From the NCBI GenBank assembly GCA_019090895.1, contig JAHRVB010000206.1:1-53328 (forward strand): DNA of 53,328 bases, in the 5' to 3' direction. Source of the stretch: Kangiellaceae bacterium (lineage in GTDB: Bacteria > Pseudomonadota > Gammaproteobacteria > Enterobacterales > Kangiellaceae). The translations under genes and the position numbers were made by a program. The notes beneath the pieces are model-generated. The model ran no database searches and was not told the DNA's origin. It worked only from the letters and a program-made list of their open reading frames with translations. Shown one piece after another: positions 9,093-20,452 of the stretch. Numbering within the stretch: position 1 is the first letter of the stretch; every line of letters begins with the position of its first letter.

Positions 9093-9172
9093 GTCGAGTT
9101 AATTCGACTTTGTGAAAACTAGTTGTCCACAACTGAGCTGAATTTTGACCAATTTTGGTCCCTACTTAAAAT
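9093..9172 (+). promoter_or_regulatory. Promoter and palindromes upstream of the M13 peptidase
   Basis: TTGACC (9145-9150) and TAAAAT (9167-9172), 16 bases apart, form a good promoter. GACCAATTTTGGTC (9147-9160), with 6-base arms, overlaps the -35 box and spacer. Two more inverted repeats lie just upstream: GTCGAGTTAATTCGAC (9093-9108) and AGTTGTCCACAACT (9121-9134). The arrangement suggests control by one or more dimeric regulators. Confidence 0.5.
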
Positions 9173-9198
9173 AATTACTAGATATATAGGAGGCAGTA

Positions 9199-11319
9199 GT
9201 GCATTTAAAAAATCATTTACCCCATAATAAAAGTTCCACTCCAATAACCAGAAAATTACTACTAGGTGCTGTTTGCGCCACAGTTATAGCGGCATGCGGC
9301 GATAATAGCCAAACTGATTCAACGGAAAATGACTTAAATGCACAGACTAAACAACATCAGCCAATCTTAAAATCTGGCATTGTATTAGAAAATATGGATA
9401 GAACAGTTCGACCGCAAGACGATTTCTATCGATATGTAAACGGTACTTGGCTAGACAATACCGTTATTCCGGAAGATAAATCGACCTATGGCTCATTTAC
9501 AGCACTTAGAGATAAATCTCGTCGTGATGTGAGAGATATAATTGAAGAGACCGCTCTATTAACAGATGTAAAGCCAGGCTCTGACGCTCAAAAAGTAGGC
9601 GATTTATATAATAGTTTCATGAATGTCGAAAAACTTAATCTACTGGGAATGGCGCCATTAGAGCCTGAGTTAGCAAAAATCCATGCATTAAATAATCACG
9701 ATGATATCTCAGCTTATTTTGCCACCACTCAAAAAATTGGAAGTAGTGCTCCCTTTGGGTTTTGGATTAACAACGATTCCAAGAATCCGACCAGTTATAT
9801 AACTTATTTTACTCAGTCTGGGTTAGGTCTTCCTGACAAGAAATATTACTTTAAAGATGATGAAAAATCAGTTCAACTTAGAGCTGACTACTTAATTCAT
9901 GTCGGTAAAATGCTCGAACTCGCAGGCACCAAAGGCGGCCTTGAAAACGCTAAGACAATAATGAGTCTAGAGACAGCTATAGCCGACTTACATTGGAGCA
10001 GAACAGAAAGACGTGATCGAAACAAGACCTACAACAAAATCGCAACTAGCGAACTTTCTAATCTCACTAAGTCATTTAACTGGGAGGCCTATTTGCAAAC
10101 TGCGGGTCTTTCAGCTGAGACACATGTGATTGTTCGAGAGAAATCCTACTTCGAAAACTTTTCAACACTGTTTAGTGATACCAAAGTAGAAGATTGGAAG
10201 ATTTACCTTCAATGGAATTTGATCAATTCTGCCGCAGGTATTTTAAGCGAAGACTTCGATAAGCAAAATTTTGACTTTTATTCGACCAAGTTAAGCGGAA
10301 CCCCAACTCAAGAAGCCAGATGGAAACGAGGTGTTAATTCCGTTAATGGACTTTTAGGTGAAGTGGTTGGAAAAATATATGTTCAAAAACACTTCAAACC
10401 AGAAGCTAAAGCAAAAATGATCAAGCTAGTTGAGAACTTGAGAGCCGCCTACAAAGAAGCGATTATCGGTCTTGATTGGATGAGCGAGAAAACTAAAGAA
10501 CAAGCATTAGATAAATTAGCTAAATTCACACCAAAGATTGGGTATCCTGATAAATGGCGTGATTATAGTGCGCTAGAAATTAAACCCAATGATTTAGCCG
10601 GAAATTATGAGCGAGCGTCACTCTACTCCTACAACTATGAACTCAATAAGCTGGGAAAACCCATCGACAAATCAGAGTGGGGAATGTCACCTCAGACTGT
10701 CAATGCATATTATAATTCGGTTATGAATGAAATTGTATTTCCCGCAGCAATTTTACAACCGCCATTTTTCAACATGGAAGCTGACGACGCGGTGAACTAT
10801 GGTGGGATTGGTGGTGTTATTGGCCACGAAATGGGACACGGGTTTGACGATCAGGGTTCGAAATCTGATGGCGATGGCGTTTTACGAAATTGGTGGACTG
10901 AAAAAGATTTGGAAGAATTTAAACTTCGAACTCAACAACTCGCAACTCAGTACTCTCAGTTCGAACCATTACCTGGTGAGCACATTAATGGTGAAATGAC
11001 GTTAGGCGAAAACATCGGAGATTTGGGCGGGCTTACGATTGCTCACCGCGCTTTCACCATTTCACAAAAAGATAGCCCATCACCAGTTGTTGATGGTTTA
11101 TCAGGCGAGCAGCGATTCTTTATGTCATGGGCTCAAATATGGGCTTACAAGTTTAGAGAAGAAGCACTGAGAAGTCGAATCGCAACGGATTCTCATTCTC
11201 CAGCGCCCTATAGAGGTAATGGCACACTCATGAACATGCCAGAATTTATGAAAGCTTATGAGGTTAAAGCAGGCGACGGAATGTACAGGGCTCCAGAAGA
11301 ACGAGTCAAGATCTGGTAG
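9199..11319 (+). CDS. M13-family (neprilysin/PepO-like) metallopeptidase lipoprotein
   Basis: A 706-residue zinc endopeptidase of family M13, expected in the cell envelope. The signal peptide ends at the lipobox IAAC. The N-terminal M13 domain (about 65-440) precedes the catalytic domain, which holds the zinc motif HEMGH (543-547) and GENIGDLGG (603-611) with the third ligand Glu604 and Asp608. NAYYNSVMNEIVFPAAIL is the family's substrate-binding segment. It starts at GTG with AGGAGG (9188-9193) five bases upstream, the strongest ribosome site seen in the window. It is a single gene ended by a bidirectional terminator shared with deaD. M13 enzymes cleave oligopeptides, so peptide use or envelope quality control is the inferred role. 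Confidence 0.95.
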   Translation: MHLKNHLPHNKSSTPITRKLLLGAVCATVIAACGDNSQTDSTENDLNAQTKQHQPILKSGIVLENMDRTVRPQDDFYRYVNGTWLDNTVIPEDKSTYGSFTALRDKSRRDVRDIIEETALLTDVKPGSDAQKVGDLYNSFMNVEKLNLLGMAPLEPELAKIHALNNHDDISAYFATTQKIGSSAPFGFWINNDSKNPTSYITYFTQSGLGLPDKKYYFKDDEKSVQLRADYLIHVGKMLELAGTKGGLENAKTIMSLETAIADLHWSRTERRDRNKTYNKIATSELSNLTKSFNWEAYLQTAGLSAETHVIVREKSYFENFSTLFSDTKVEDWKIYLQWNLINSAAGILSEDFDKQNFDFYSTKLSGTPTQEARWKRGVNSVNGLLGEVVGKIYVQKHFKPEAKAKMIKLVENLRAAYKEAIIGLDWMSEKTKEQALDKLAKFTPKIGYPDKWRDYSALEIKPNDLAGNYERASLYSYNYELNKLGKPIDKSEWGMSPQTVNAYYNSVMNEIVFPAAILQPPFFNMEADDAVNYGGIGGVIGHEMGHGFDDQGSKSDGDGVLRNWWTEKDLEEFKLRTQQLATQYSQFEPLPGEHINGEMTLGENIGDLGGLTIAHRAFTISQKDSPSPVVDGLSGEQRFFMSWAQIWAYKFREEALRSRIATDSHSPAPYRGNGTLMNMPEFMKAYEVKAGDGMYRAPEERVKIW

Positions 11320-11337
11320 TTACCACTCTTCAGACGC

Positions 11338-11369
11338 AAAAAAGGGAAGTGATTACTTCCCTTTTTTTT
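11338..11369. terminator. Bidirectional intrinsic terminator
   Basis: AAAGGGAAGT-GATT-ACTTCCCTTT (11341-11364) is a perfect 10-base stem with an A-run on its left and eight T on its right. It serves the M13 gene on the plus strand and deaD on the minus strand. Confidence 0.9.
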
Positions 11370-11398
11370 GTTTTAGTCGAAATTTAGACCATTACATT

Positions 11399-13306
11399 TT
11401 AGGACTTATTTGAACGGCGTGGCTTTCGTTTCTTATCCTTAAAACTCTTTTCAGATTGATTGTTCCCTTTGCTTCTTCTTCCAGAATCATCCTTGGAAGA
11501 CCGTCCCTTCAATTTATCCATACTAAACTCATTAGCTTTTGTAAGATTCATTGGCTTACCGGCAACTCTCACTTTTTTAAGGTGAGATAATGCGTCCTTG
11601 GGTAATTTTCCAGGAAGATCAACTGTCGAGAAATCATCATAGATTTTAATATGACCAATGTATTTACTTTCGATATCGACTTCATTGGCAATTGCTCCAA
11701 CAACATTTCCGGGTTTCAATCCTGCGTGAAATCCTACCATCATCACATAGCGCTGCATTTCTATCTTTGGATATTCTGCTAGCGCTTCCGCTTCTTTTGC
11801 GAAATCTTTTCCCGAGTGGTCTTGCCCGTCTCTTCCTTTACGATGCTTCTTTCTTTCGCGTCCATAATTTTCTTCAGAACCACGTTTTTCGCTTCGCTCT
11901 CTACGTTGCTCTTTGGGGGAAGGTAAATCTTCTACCAACAAAGGTGTTTTATCGTGTGCCAAACTAGCCAGCGCTGCAGCGATTTGTATACCTGTTAGAT
12001 CGGTCTCAAGTTGGTAGTTTTGCAAAATTTCTAAATAAGGATCTAATTTACCAGAATCTATGGTTTCCGTAATCTTAGCTTTAAACCGCTCAACTCGTTG
12101 ATCGTTAATTTCGTCCGTCGAAGGTAAACCAATTCGTTGTATTTTCTTACCGGTCGTTTTTTCGATTAAATAAAGCATCCTTTTCTCGCGAGGCGTCACG
12201 AATAATATCGCTTTACCTTCTCTTCCGGCCCGGCCTGTCCGACCAATTCGATGCACATAAGACTCGACGTCTTGAGTAATGTCGTAATTAATAACATGGG
12301 ATATTCGACTCACATCTAGCCCTCTTGCTGCTACATCCGTTGCTACAAGAATATCAAGTCGACCTTTCTTAAGCTGATCGATTGTCTTTTCTCTTGCCGA
12401 TTGTTGCATATCGCCATTAATCGCGGAAGCTGCGTATCCTCTTGCGCTCAATCGATCTGCTAACTCTGTCGTTGCGGTTTTTGTGCGCGCAAAAATAATA
12501 ATCGCATCTGACTCTTCCACTTCCAAGATTCGAGTTAAAGCATCTACTTTGGCGTGGTGTGAAACCGTTAAATATGACTGCTCTATTGTAGTCGCAGTCG
12601 CTGTTTTGGTCTTGATTCTAATTTCTTGCGGTTTATTTAAAAAGCGATCGGCCACTCGTTTGATTTCTTTCGGCATCGTCGCTGAAAAAAGCGCTATCTG
12701 TCGATCGTTTGGAGTTTGTTCCAATACCCATTCGACATCTTCCAAGAAGCCCATTCTTAACATTTCGTCAGCTTCATCAAGAACGAGAGTATGCATATGC
12801 TCCCAATTTATTTTTCCCTTGCGCATGTGATCCATTACTCGTCCAGGTGTACCTACAATGACTTGGGGACCTCGAGATAATTGCTTCAATTGCACCGGAA
12901 ACGACTGTCCGCCATAAATAGGTACGACTTGGAACCCCTTCATATACTTAGAATAGGTATTGATAGCTTCTGCGACTTGTATGGCTAATTCTCGTGTGGG
13001 CGCTAAAACTAAAGCTTGTGGCTTTCTTAAATTCACATCGATTTTCGCCAGTAAAGGCAAAGCAAACGCTGCGGTCTTGCCTGTTCCAGTTTGAGCCTGA
13101 CCAATAATATCAGCCCCAGATTGTAATACCGGGATACTTTGCGATTGAATTGGTGAAGGTTTCTCGTATCCAATTTCGTCAAGTATTCTTAGTAATTCAG
13201 AGGGCAGTGAAAGATCTGCAAAAGTGAGTTCATTGGTTGATTTGGACTCATTGGCAGAATCACATATGGATTCTTTTTCGGTGTTTTTATCAGTAGAATG
13301 GGACAT
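11399..13306 (-). CDS. deaD: DEAD-box ATP-dependent RNA helicase (DeaD/CsdA type)
   Basis: Unwinds RNA in ribosome assembly and mRNA turnover, typically important in the cold. The Q motif (SPIQSQSIP), motif I (AQTGTGKT), Ia (PTRELA), DEAD box (LDEADEM), SAT and HRIGRTGRAGR are all present in order in residues 20-380. A DbpA-like RNA-binding domain follows (about 525-600, VMMVGFHAGLKPGNVVGAI), then a Lys/Arg/Ser-rich tail. The 635-residue length matches E. coli DeaD (629), and the RNA-binding domain plus basic tail separate it from the shorter RhlE, RhlB and SrmB. It is a single gene; its upstream side abuts the terminator of the secF operon. Confidence 0.95.
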   Translation of the reverse strand: MSHSTDKNTEKESICDSANESKSTNELTFADLSLPSELLRILDEIGYEKPSPIQSQSIPVLQSGADIIGQAQTGTGKTAAFALPLLAKIDVNLRKPQALVLAPTRELAIQVAEAINTYSKYMKGFQVVPIYGGQSFPVQLKQLSRGPQVIVGTPGRVMDHMRKGKINWEHMHTLVLDEADEMLRMGFLEDVEWVLEQTPNDRQIALFSATMPKEIKRVADRFLNKPQEIRIKTKTATATTIEQSYLTVSHHAKVDALTRILEVEESDAIIIFARTKTATTELADRLSARGYAASAINGDMQQSAREKTIDQLKKGRLDILVATDVAARGLDVSRISHVINYDITQDVESYVHRIGRTGRAGREGKAILFVTPREKRMLYLIEKTTGKKIQRIGLPSTDEINDQRVERFKAKITETIDSGKLDPYLEILQNYQLETDLTGIQIAAALASLAHDKTPLLVEDLPSPKEQRRERSEKRGSEENYGRERKKHRKGRDGQDHSGKDFAKEAEALAEYPKIEMQRYVMMVGFHAGLKPGNVVGAIANEVDIESKYIGHIKIYDDFSTVDLPGKLPKDALSHLKKVRVAGKPMNLTKANEFSMDKLKGRSSKDDSGRRSKGNNQSEKSFKDKKRKPRRSNKS

Positions 13307-13369
13307 TGGCTTTCCAGAGGAGCTTCTGTTGATCTAATTATAGTCTAATAATTATTCAACATTTAAAAA

Positions 13370-13401
13370 TAAAAAAAGCTCCCACACCACTTGTGAGAGC
13401 T
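13370..13401 (-). terminator. Intrinsic terminator after secF
   Basis: On the minus strand AGCTCTCACA-AGTGG-TGTGGGAGCT forms a stem with one mismatch, followed by seven T (plus-strand A-run 13370-13376). It closes the queA-tgt-yajC-secD-secF transcript 67 bases after secF. Confidence 0.85.
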
Positions 13402-13467
13402 ATCTGTTTAATATCGGCGTAACTTACGCTGTACAACGATTGGTTAGGTACTAATACCTGGTCCGTA

Positions 13468-14412
13468 TTACATTAACGCATCTTGATCAGCGCCTTCTTT
13501 TTCAATTTCAACCGGCATGAGATCATCTTTGGTAATTCCTAGAACTAACGCAATGTTACTTGCGACGTAAATAGATGAATAAGTACCAATAAACACACCA
13601 GCAATTAGTGCTGTCGCGAATCCATGAATGAGCTCTCCGCCTAGGAAGAAAAGAGCAATTAGAACCAACAATGTAGTGATCGACGTCATCAACGTTCTTG
13701 AGAGTGTTTGATTTAAAGAAATATTGACTATTTTTCCTGAATCAGACTTTCGTAACTTCAAGAAATTTTCTCTAATTCGGTCAAATACCACAATAGTATC
13801 GTTTAGGGAATAACCGATAACCGCTAAAATAGCAGCCAAAACAACCAAGTTAAACTCCATTCCAATGATTGAAAAGAGCCCCATAGTAATAAATACATCA
13901 TGTGCTAATGCTGCTACAGAGCCCAAAGCGAATTTCCATTCGAACCGAAGAGAAACATAAATCATGATAAATACTAGCGCGACTAGCATCGCTAATCCGC
14001 CTTGCTCTGCTAGTTCATCACCAACAGAAGGGCCTACAAATTCTATTCTTCGCATAACGACTTTACCAACCTCGTCAGCTCGTAATGCGGTAAGAACTTC
14101 ATTTCCAATTTCATCTGCTTTTCGACCAGTTTGTGGAGCCAAACGAATGGTTATATCTTTTGAAGTTCCAAAGTACTGAACGACTGACTTTTCAAAGCCT
14201 GCTTGTCCAAGTTGTAGTTGAACTTTATCTCGGTCAACATCCTGCTCATAACGAACTTCGAGTAAGGTTCCGCCGGTAAAATCGAGCCCTAAATTCAATC
14301 CATTCAAAGCGATTGAGGTAATTGACGCGATCAATAACAAGACCGAGAAAACGTTTGCTAGCTTTCGGTACTGGTTGAAATCAATATTCAGATTTGATTT
14401 TAATATATGCAC
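13468..14412 (-). CDS. secF: Protein translocase subunit SecF
   Basis: An inner-membrane partner of SecD and YajC that uses the proton gradient to assist late protein translocation. One N-terminal membrane helix is followed by a periplasmic domain beginning LGLDFTGGTLLEVRY and a five-helix C-terminal RND-like bundle (GYSLNDTIVVFDRIREN is a family hallmark). At 314 residues it is near E. coli SecF (323). It starts at GTG with GAGG eight bases upstream, 12 bases after secD, so the two should be translated together. Confidence 0.96.
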   Translation of the reverse strand: MHILKSNLNIDFNQYRKLANVFSVLLLIASITSIALNGLNLGLDFTGGTLLEVRYEQDVDRDKVQLQLGQAGFEKSVVQYFGTSKDITIRLAPQTGRKADEIGNEVLTALRADEVGKVVMRRIEFVGPSVGDELAEQGGLAMLVALVFIMIYVSLRFEWKFALGSVAALAHDVFITMGLFSIIGMEFNLVVLAAILAVIGYSLNDTIVVFDRIRENFLKLRKSDSGKIVNISLNQTLSRTLMTSITTLLVLIALFFLGGELIHGFATALIAGVFIGTYSSIYVASNIALVLGITKDDLMPVEIEKEGADQDALM

Positions 14413-14424
14413 TTTGTTCGCCTC

Positions 14425-16326
14425 TTATATCGATAGTTTCTTGACGGATTTTCCGCCATAAATCAGATTAACCACCGCTCGAGTACCTACGATAGCAGTA
14501 AACATTGAAGTCAATATTCCAATTAATAAAGTCACAGCAAATCCGGCAACGGGGCCGGTACCTATTCCAAAAAGTACCAGTGCAGCAATAAGCGTTGTTA
14601 CGTTAGCATCAGCGATAGTAGAGAATGCCTTATCGTAACCATTGTGAATCGCTTGTGCCGGATTAACATTATCAGCCAGTTCTTCTCTTATCCGCTCAAA
14701 AATCAGCACGTTCGCATCGACAGCCATACCCACAGTTAATACGATACCAGCAATACCTGGTAGCGTTAACGTTGCCCCAGGAATTAGTGACATAATCGCA
14801 ACGATAAAAATTAAATTGCTGAACAATGCAATATTAGCGACCAATCCAAATAACTTGTAATAAACCAGCATGAATAGTAATACTGCTATAAATCCCACAA
14901 CAATTGAATTCATGCCCATTCGAATATTTTCTTCACCAAGACTTGGACCAATAGTTCTTTCTTCGATGATATAAGTTGGCGCGATCAAAGAACCTGCTCT
15001 TAGAATTAAAGCGAACTCGCTCGCTTCAGCGGGGGTGTAGCTACCAGTCACCTGAAAACTAGCACCAAACACACCATTGATTCTTGGTGCGCTAATCACT
15101 TCTTTAATCGTTTCATTAGCGACTACTTTCAGTTCACCAGACTCTGTTCTTTCATAAATGGCTTTGGTTTCAACCATTACAATAGCCATTAATTTCCCTG
15201 TGTTCTTAGTAGTATTGGCAAGCATCTTAGAACCGCCATCACTATCAAGCTTTACACTAATTTGAGGTTGACCGTTTTGTGGATCGAAACCTGGTGTCGC
15301 ATCCACAATTTGTGTGCCGTTAACGATAACTTTCTTCTTCACTATCCAGGAGATGCTACCGTTTTGATCTTTAATTTTTTCTGAACCAGCTGGTGCTCTT
15401 TTTGCTGTGGGACTGGCACCTTGATCGACCATTCTAAATTCTAATGTAGCAGTTTTTCCGAGTATTCGTTTCGCTTGAGCTGAATCTTGCACGCCGGGAA
15501 GTTGAATTAGAATTCGGTCTTTACCTTGTTTTTGAATCAATGGCTCGGCTACCCCAAGTTCATTAATACGATTTCTAAACGTCGCAATGTTTTGGTCTAC
15601 TGCATAATCTTGTGTTTCTTTGATTTTCGCTTCTTCCATATCCATCACGAGTTCAAAAATACTCTCAGAATCTCGCGTTCGAGTTCGAAAAAAACCATAA
15701 CCCGTTCTGATTTCTATTTCAGCTTTGTCTCTCAATTCAGCTGAACGAAAGCGTCCTACTATTTGGCGGTCACTCGTTTTTACGATTGAAGAATAATAAA
15801 CTTCATTGGTCCGCATAAGTGTTTTAATTTCAGTAACATATTGTTGAAGTTTTTTGTCCATCGCAGAATCCATATCAACCTGCATTAAGAACTGAACACC
15901 ACCCCGTAAGTCCAGCCCTAGGTTCAACGGTGCCCCGCCCATCGACTTCAACCAATCAGGTGTCGTTGGCGCTAAGTTAATTGCAACAATGTGTTGATTG
16001 AATCCCTTACTTGATAAGAACTTGGGAACTTCATCACTGGCTTTAAATTGATCATCTTTGTTTTCAAATCGAATTAAGGACTTACCGTCTTCTACTTTCG
16101 CCGACTTAAGTGTAAGCCCTTTTTCTTCCAATTGATCCTGTATCTCTTTGAACAACGACACGTCGATTAAAGAACCGTTGTCTTTAGTAATTTGAATTGC
16201 GGGATCGGGTGGATAGATATTAGGTAAAGCAAAAATAGCACCTATTAATAAGAGAATAACCAGCATCGAATACTTCCATGCAGGATAGGTATTAATGGGT
16301 CGTAGGTAGTCCTGATTTGTAAACAT
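14425..16326 (-). CDS. secD: Protein translocase subunit SecD
   Basis: A 633-residue inner-membrane RND-family subunit of the SecDF-YajC complex. An N-terminal membrane helix (about 18-36) precedes a large periplasmic region containing LNLGLDLRGGVQFLMQVD, then the family FRNRINELGVAEP segment, and a C-terminal six-helix membrane domain with TLPGIAGIVLTVGMAVDANVLIFERIREE positions intact. The Asp of VGMAVDANV is the conserved proton-relay residue. It lies between yajC (104 bases upstream) and secF (12 bases downstream). Confidence 0.97.
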   Translation of the reverse strand: MFTNQDYLRPINTYPAWKYSMLVILLLIGAIFALPNIYPPDPAIQITKDNGSLIDVSLFKEIQDQLEEKGLTLKSAKVEDGKSLIRFENKDDQFKASDEVPKFLSSKGFNQHIVAINLAPTTPDWLKSMGGAPLNLGLDLRGGVQFLMQVDMDSAMDKKLQQYVTEIKTLMRTNEVYYSSIVKTSDRQIVGRFRSAELRDKAEIEIRTGYGFFRTRTRDSESIFELVMDMEEAKIKETQDYAVDQNIATFRNRINELGVAEPLIQKQGKDRILIQLPGVQDSAQAKRILGKTATLEFRMVDQGASPTAKRAPAGSEKIKDQNGSISWIVKKKVIVNGTQIVDATPGFDPQNGQPQISVKLDSDGGSKMLANTTKNTGKLMAIVMVETKAIYERTESGELKVVANETIKEVISAPRINGVFGASFQVTGSYTPAEASEFALILRAGSLIAPTYIIEERTIGPSLGEENIRMGMNSIVVGFIAVLLFMLVYYKLFGLVANIALFSNLIFIVAIMSLIPGATLTLPGIAGIVLTVGMAVDANVLIFERIREELADNVNPAQAIHNGYDKAFSTIADANVTTLIAALVLFGIGTGPVAGFAVTLLIGILTSMFTAIVGTRAVVNLIYGGKSVKKLSI

Positions 16327-16379
16327 AAAGTCTTTCTCTAAATTCTAAATTGACCACAAATTCGGGCCAACGGTTTGTT

Positions 16380-16402
16380 GCAGCCAAACGATATATGGCT
16401 GC
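16380..16402. repeat. Inverted repeat in the yajC-secD gap
   Basis: GCAGCCA (16380-16386) and TGGCTGC (16396-16402) are perfect 7-base arms with a 9-base loop in the transcript leader between yajC and secD. No U-run follows. It could be an mRNA processing or stability element tuning SecD against YajC; that role is inference. Confidence 0.4.
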
Positions 16403-16430
16403 ATTCGTCAATCGTTGAAAAATGATAGCA

Positions 16431-16760
16431 TTAGCTATTAATTTCTTTAATCGTGCCCTTGGGAAGAGTTGCTGTGACGGCGTGCTTTTGGAATTTCACT
16501 TCGACACCTTGAGCAACGTTTAAAATGACGAATCCATCAGTAATCTTGCTGACCTTACCTATAATACCGCCGTTTGTAACCACTTCATCGCCCTTTTGAA
16601 CAGCTTCTAACATTGTTTTGTGTTCTTTAGCTCGTTTGCTTTGCGGTCTTATTAATAGAAAATAAAATACCACGGCAAACAAGACCATCATTATGATAGT
16701 ACTGGTTCCATCGGCTCCTGCTGGTGCTGCTTCTGCAGCTTGTACGCTACTTATGAACAT
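16431..16760 (-). CDS. yajC: Preprotein translocase accessory subunit YajC
   Basis: A 109-residue single-span inner-membrane protein (E. coli 110). A hydrophobic helix at about residues 22-40 (IIMMVLFAVVFYFLLIRPQSKR) ends in the family hallmark RPQ-x-KR; a cytoplasmic domain follows with GDEVVTNGGIIGKV, a typical YajC signature. It lies 116 bases after tgt and before secD-secF, the standard order. Confidence 0.96.
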   Translation of the reverse strand: MFISSVQAAEAAPAGADGTSTIIMMVLFAVVFYFLLIRPQSKRAKEHKTMLEAVQKGDEVVTNGGIIGKVSKITDGFVILNVAQGVEVKFQKHAVTATLPKGTIKEINS

Positions 16761-16876
16761 GGATTAATCCTCTTTGTTTTTAGTTTCATTTCTTATAATT
16801 TATCTAATTCTTTCTATTTCTAGAAGTACTTTAACTTTTTACTATACCGCTAGGTCTTAACAGCAGGAAAGCTATA

Positions 16877-19094
<2,218 letters not shown>

Positions 19095-19311
19095 GTTTAA
19101 TGTTCCAATACTGTTGTGTTGCGCAGCATCCAAAAAATCGATTATCGAATCTTTTAATGTATTTCAAATGTCGATAAAATAAAGGCGCGAATTCTACCAG
19201 AAAAGTCATGTAATTGGGGTATTTCAAGTGATTTTGTGCATCAATTGTGCGTGTTTCACTCTAATTCATCCTATAATGATCAAAATCGAATAAAAATAGG
19301 TCTTCCTTATT

Positions 19312-19857
19312 ATGAAAAAATGTCTGTTGTCGCTCTTAACGGCCGCTATTATTAGTTCAGCATCCGTCCAGTCAGAAGAGTTAGTCGCCGAAATTAAGTC
19401 TGGACAGTACTGCCAATCGGAATTATTTAAACAATTTAAGAAAATAGAACAAACGGCGCACCAACGATTAGAATTCAAACCAAGTGACAAGTTACTAGAC
19501 TTTGTCGCTTCGATGGAATTGATGTGTCCTTGGGAAACACAGAGAGATTATAATGGCGATAATAAGCCTGACTGGATTGGATTTACTAAATACGAAAATG
19601 ATTTTCAATTAGTCGCCTATATTTCTGCATTTAGAGGTTACAAATTACATCTATTAAGTAGCGATTCAAAAAATCCTCAAAATGCGTTTGTAAAATGGAC
19701 CCAGACTGGTCAGCTCAAAAAATTTACAGATAAAGAGCTTTCAATTAAAAACTTGAAATATTCACTACAAGTGACTGACGTGAAAGGTATGACAGATTTC
19801 TATCTTTGGGACGGGAATAAAATGGCAAAAGTATTTACAACACCGCAGATTTTCTAG
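19312..19857 (+). CDS. Secreted protein of unknown function with a DxNxDxxxD loop
   Basis: Not recognised as a named family. The first 21 residues are a signal peptide (KK, then a hydrophobic core ending at SSASVQS). DYNGDNKPD at 79-87 fits a calcium-binding DxNxDxxxD loop as in dockerin or FG-GAP-like repeats. Three cysteines follow the signal or lie in it (Cys4, Cys34, Cys72); the latter two could pair in the periplasm. A TATAAT box at 19272-19277 lies 35 bases upstream without a clear -35. It is a single gene, convergent with pilE, and no functional link to the pilus genes can be shown. Confidence 0.75.
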   Translation: MKKCLLSLLTAAIISSASVQSEELVAEIKSGQYCQSELFKQFKKIEQTAHQRLEFKPSDKLLDFVASMELMCPWETQRDYNGDNKPDWIGFTKYENDFQLVAYISAFRGYKLHLLSSDSKNPQNAFVKWTQTGQLKKFTDKELSIKNLKYSLQVTDVKGMTDFYLWDGNKMAKVFTTPQIF

Positions 19858-19894
19858 GCTTATTGATTAAGACGTTCGAATGGCTGAGCTTAAG

Positions 19895-19932
19895 AGTTAT
19901 CGTCTAAACTAGATTTAAACGATAACTTTTTG
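19895..19932 (+). terminator. Intrinsic terminator after the 19312 gene
   Basis: AGTTATCGTCTAAA and TTTAAACGATAACT (19895-19927) form a 14-base stem with one mismatch, followed by a short T-run to 19931. It lies between convergent genes and could also protect the pilE transcript end. Confidence 0.85.
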
Positions 19933-19949
19933 AACAGAGCGCTAGATTT

Positions 19950-20366
19950 CTAACATGTACTGCCAGCCTCAGGCCAGCATGCATCCCCCCCCCACGTTCT
20001 TGCACCAGTATGAGTCAGAGTTAAAACCTTCTTTCCAGACATACTTCCTGTTGGCGTTGCCGTTAAAGTATAAGTTGTATCATTGCTATTTAATGTGAGG
20101 TCGTAATAGGCCGTTCCACCTTCAACTGGAACTTGAACAGCAGATATATCCGCCAGAGCGGGCACATCGTAACTATACGGGGGATTAGATCGGTACCGTT
20201 CCATCGCTTGCGAGGCCAGCATAAGTGCGCTCATGGCATCACCTCGTTTAGCACGGGTGATATATTGGTCGTAGGATGGGTAAGCAATTGTCGCGATAAT
20301 GCCTATAATTGCGACAACGATCACTAACTCTACCAATGTAAATCCTTTTTGCTTAATTATCTTCAT
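19950..20366 (-). CDS. pilE: Type IV minor pilin PilE
   Basis: A 138-residue prepilin. KQKG^FTLVELVIVVAIIG is a classic type IV prepilin cleavage site with Glu5 and a hydrophobic helix of about 20 residues; the globular domain follows. TGARTWGGDACWP near the C-terminus holds the last two cysteines, which likely form the pilin D-loop disulfide. The gene is last in the fimU-pilV-pilW-pilX-pilY1-pilE operon, 86 bases after pilY1, the place of PilE in Pseudomonas-type clusters, where it is a minor tip pilin. The Trp-Gly-Gly-Asp codons contain a run of nine G (plus-strand C-run 19985-19993), 11 codons before the stop. Confidence 0.92.
   Translation of the reverse strand: MKIIKQKGFTLVELVIVVAIIGIIATIAYPSYDQYITRAKRGDAMSALMLASQAMERYRSNPPYSYDVPALADISAVQVPVEGGTAYYDLTLNSNDTTYTLTATPTGSMSGKKVLTLTHTGARTWGGDACWPEAGSTC
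19985..19993 (-). repeat. Nine-base G homopolymer within pilE
   Basis: The coding strand reads TGG GGG GGG GAT, nine G in a row. Slippage by one base would change the last 10 or so residues: gain of one G gives a stop after eight altered codons, and loss of one G runs on for about 25 more codons. Either change removes the C-terminal cysteine arrangement. Confidence 0.9.
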
Positions 20367-20452
20367 ATCATTAGCCTGCTATTAATCTTTCTCATTGAAC
20401 TATTCTAAAATACACGTTACACAATGTTGTCACCCTTTACGAATGTCTACAT

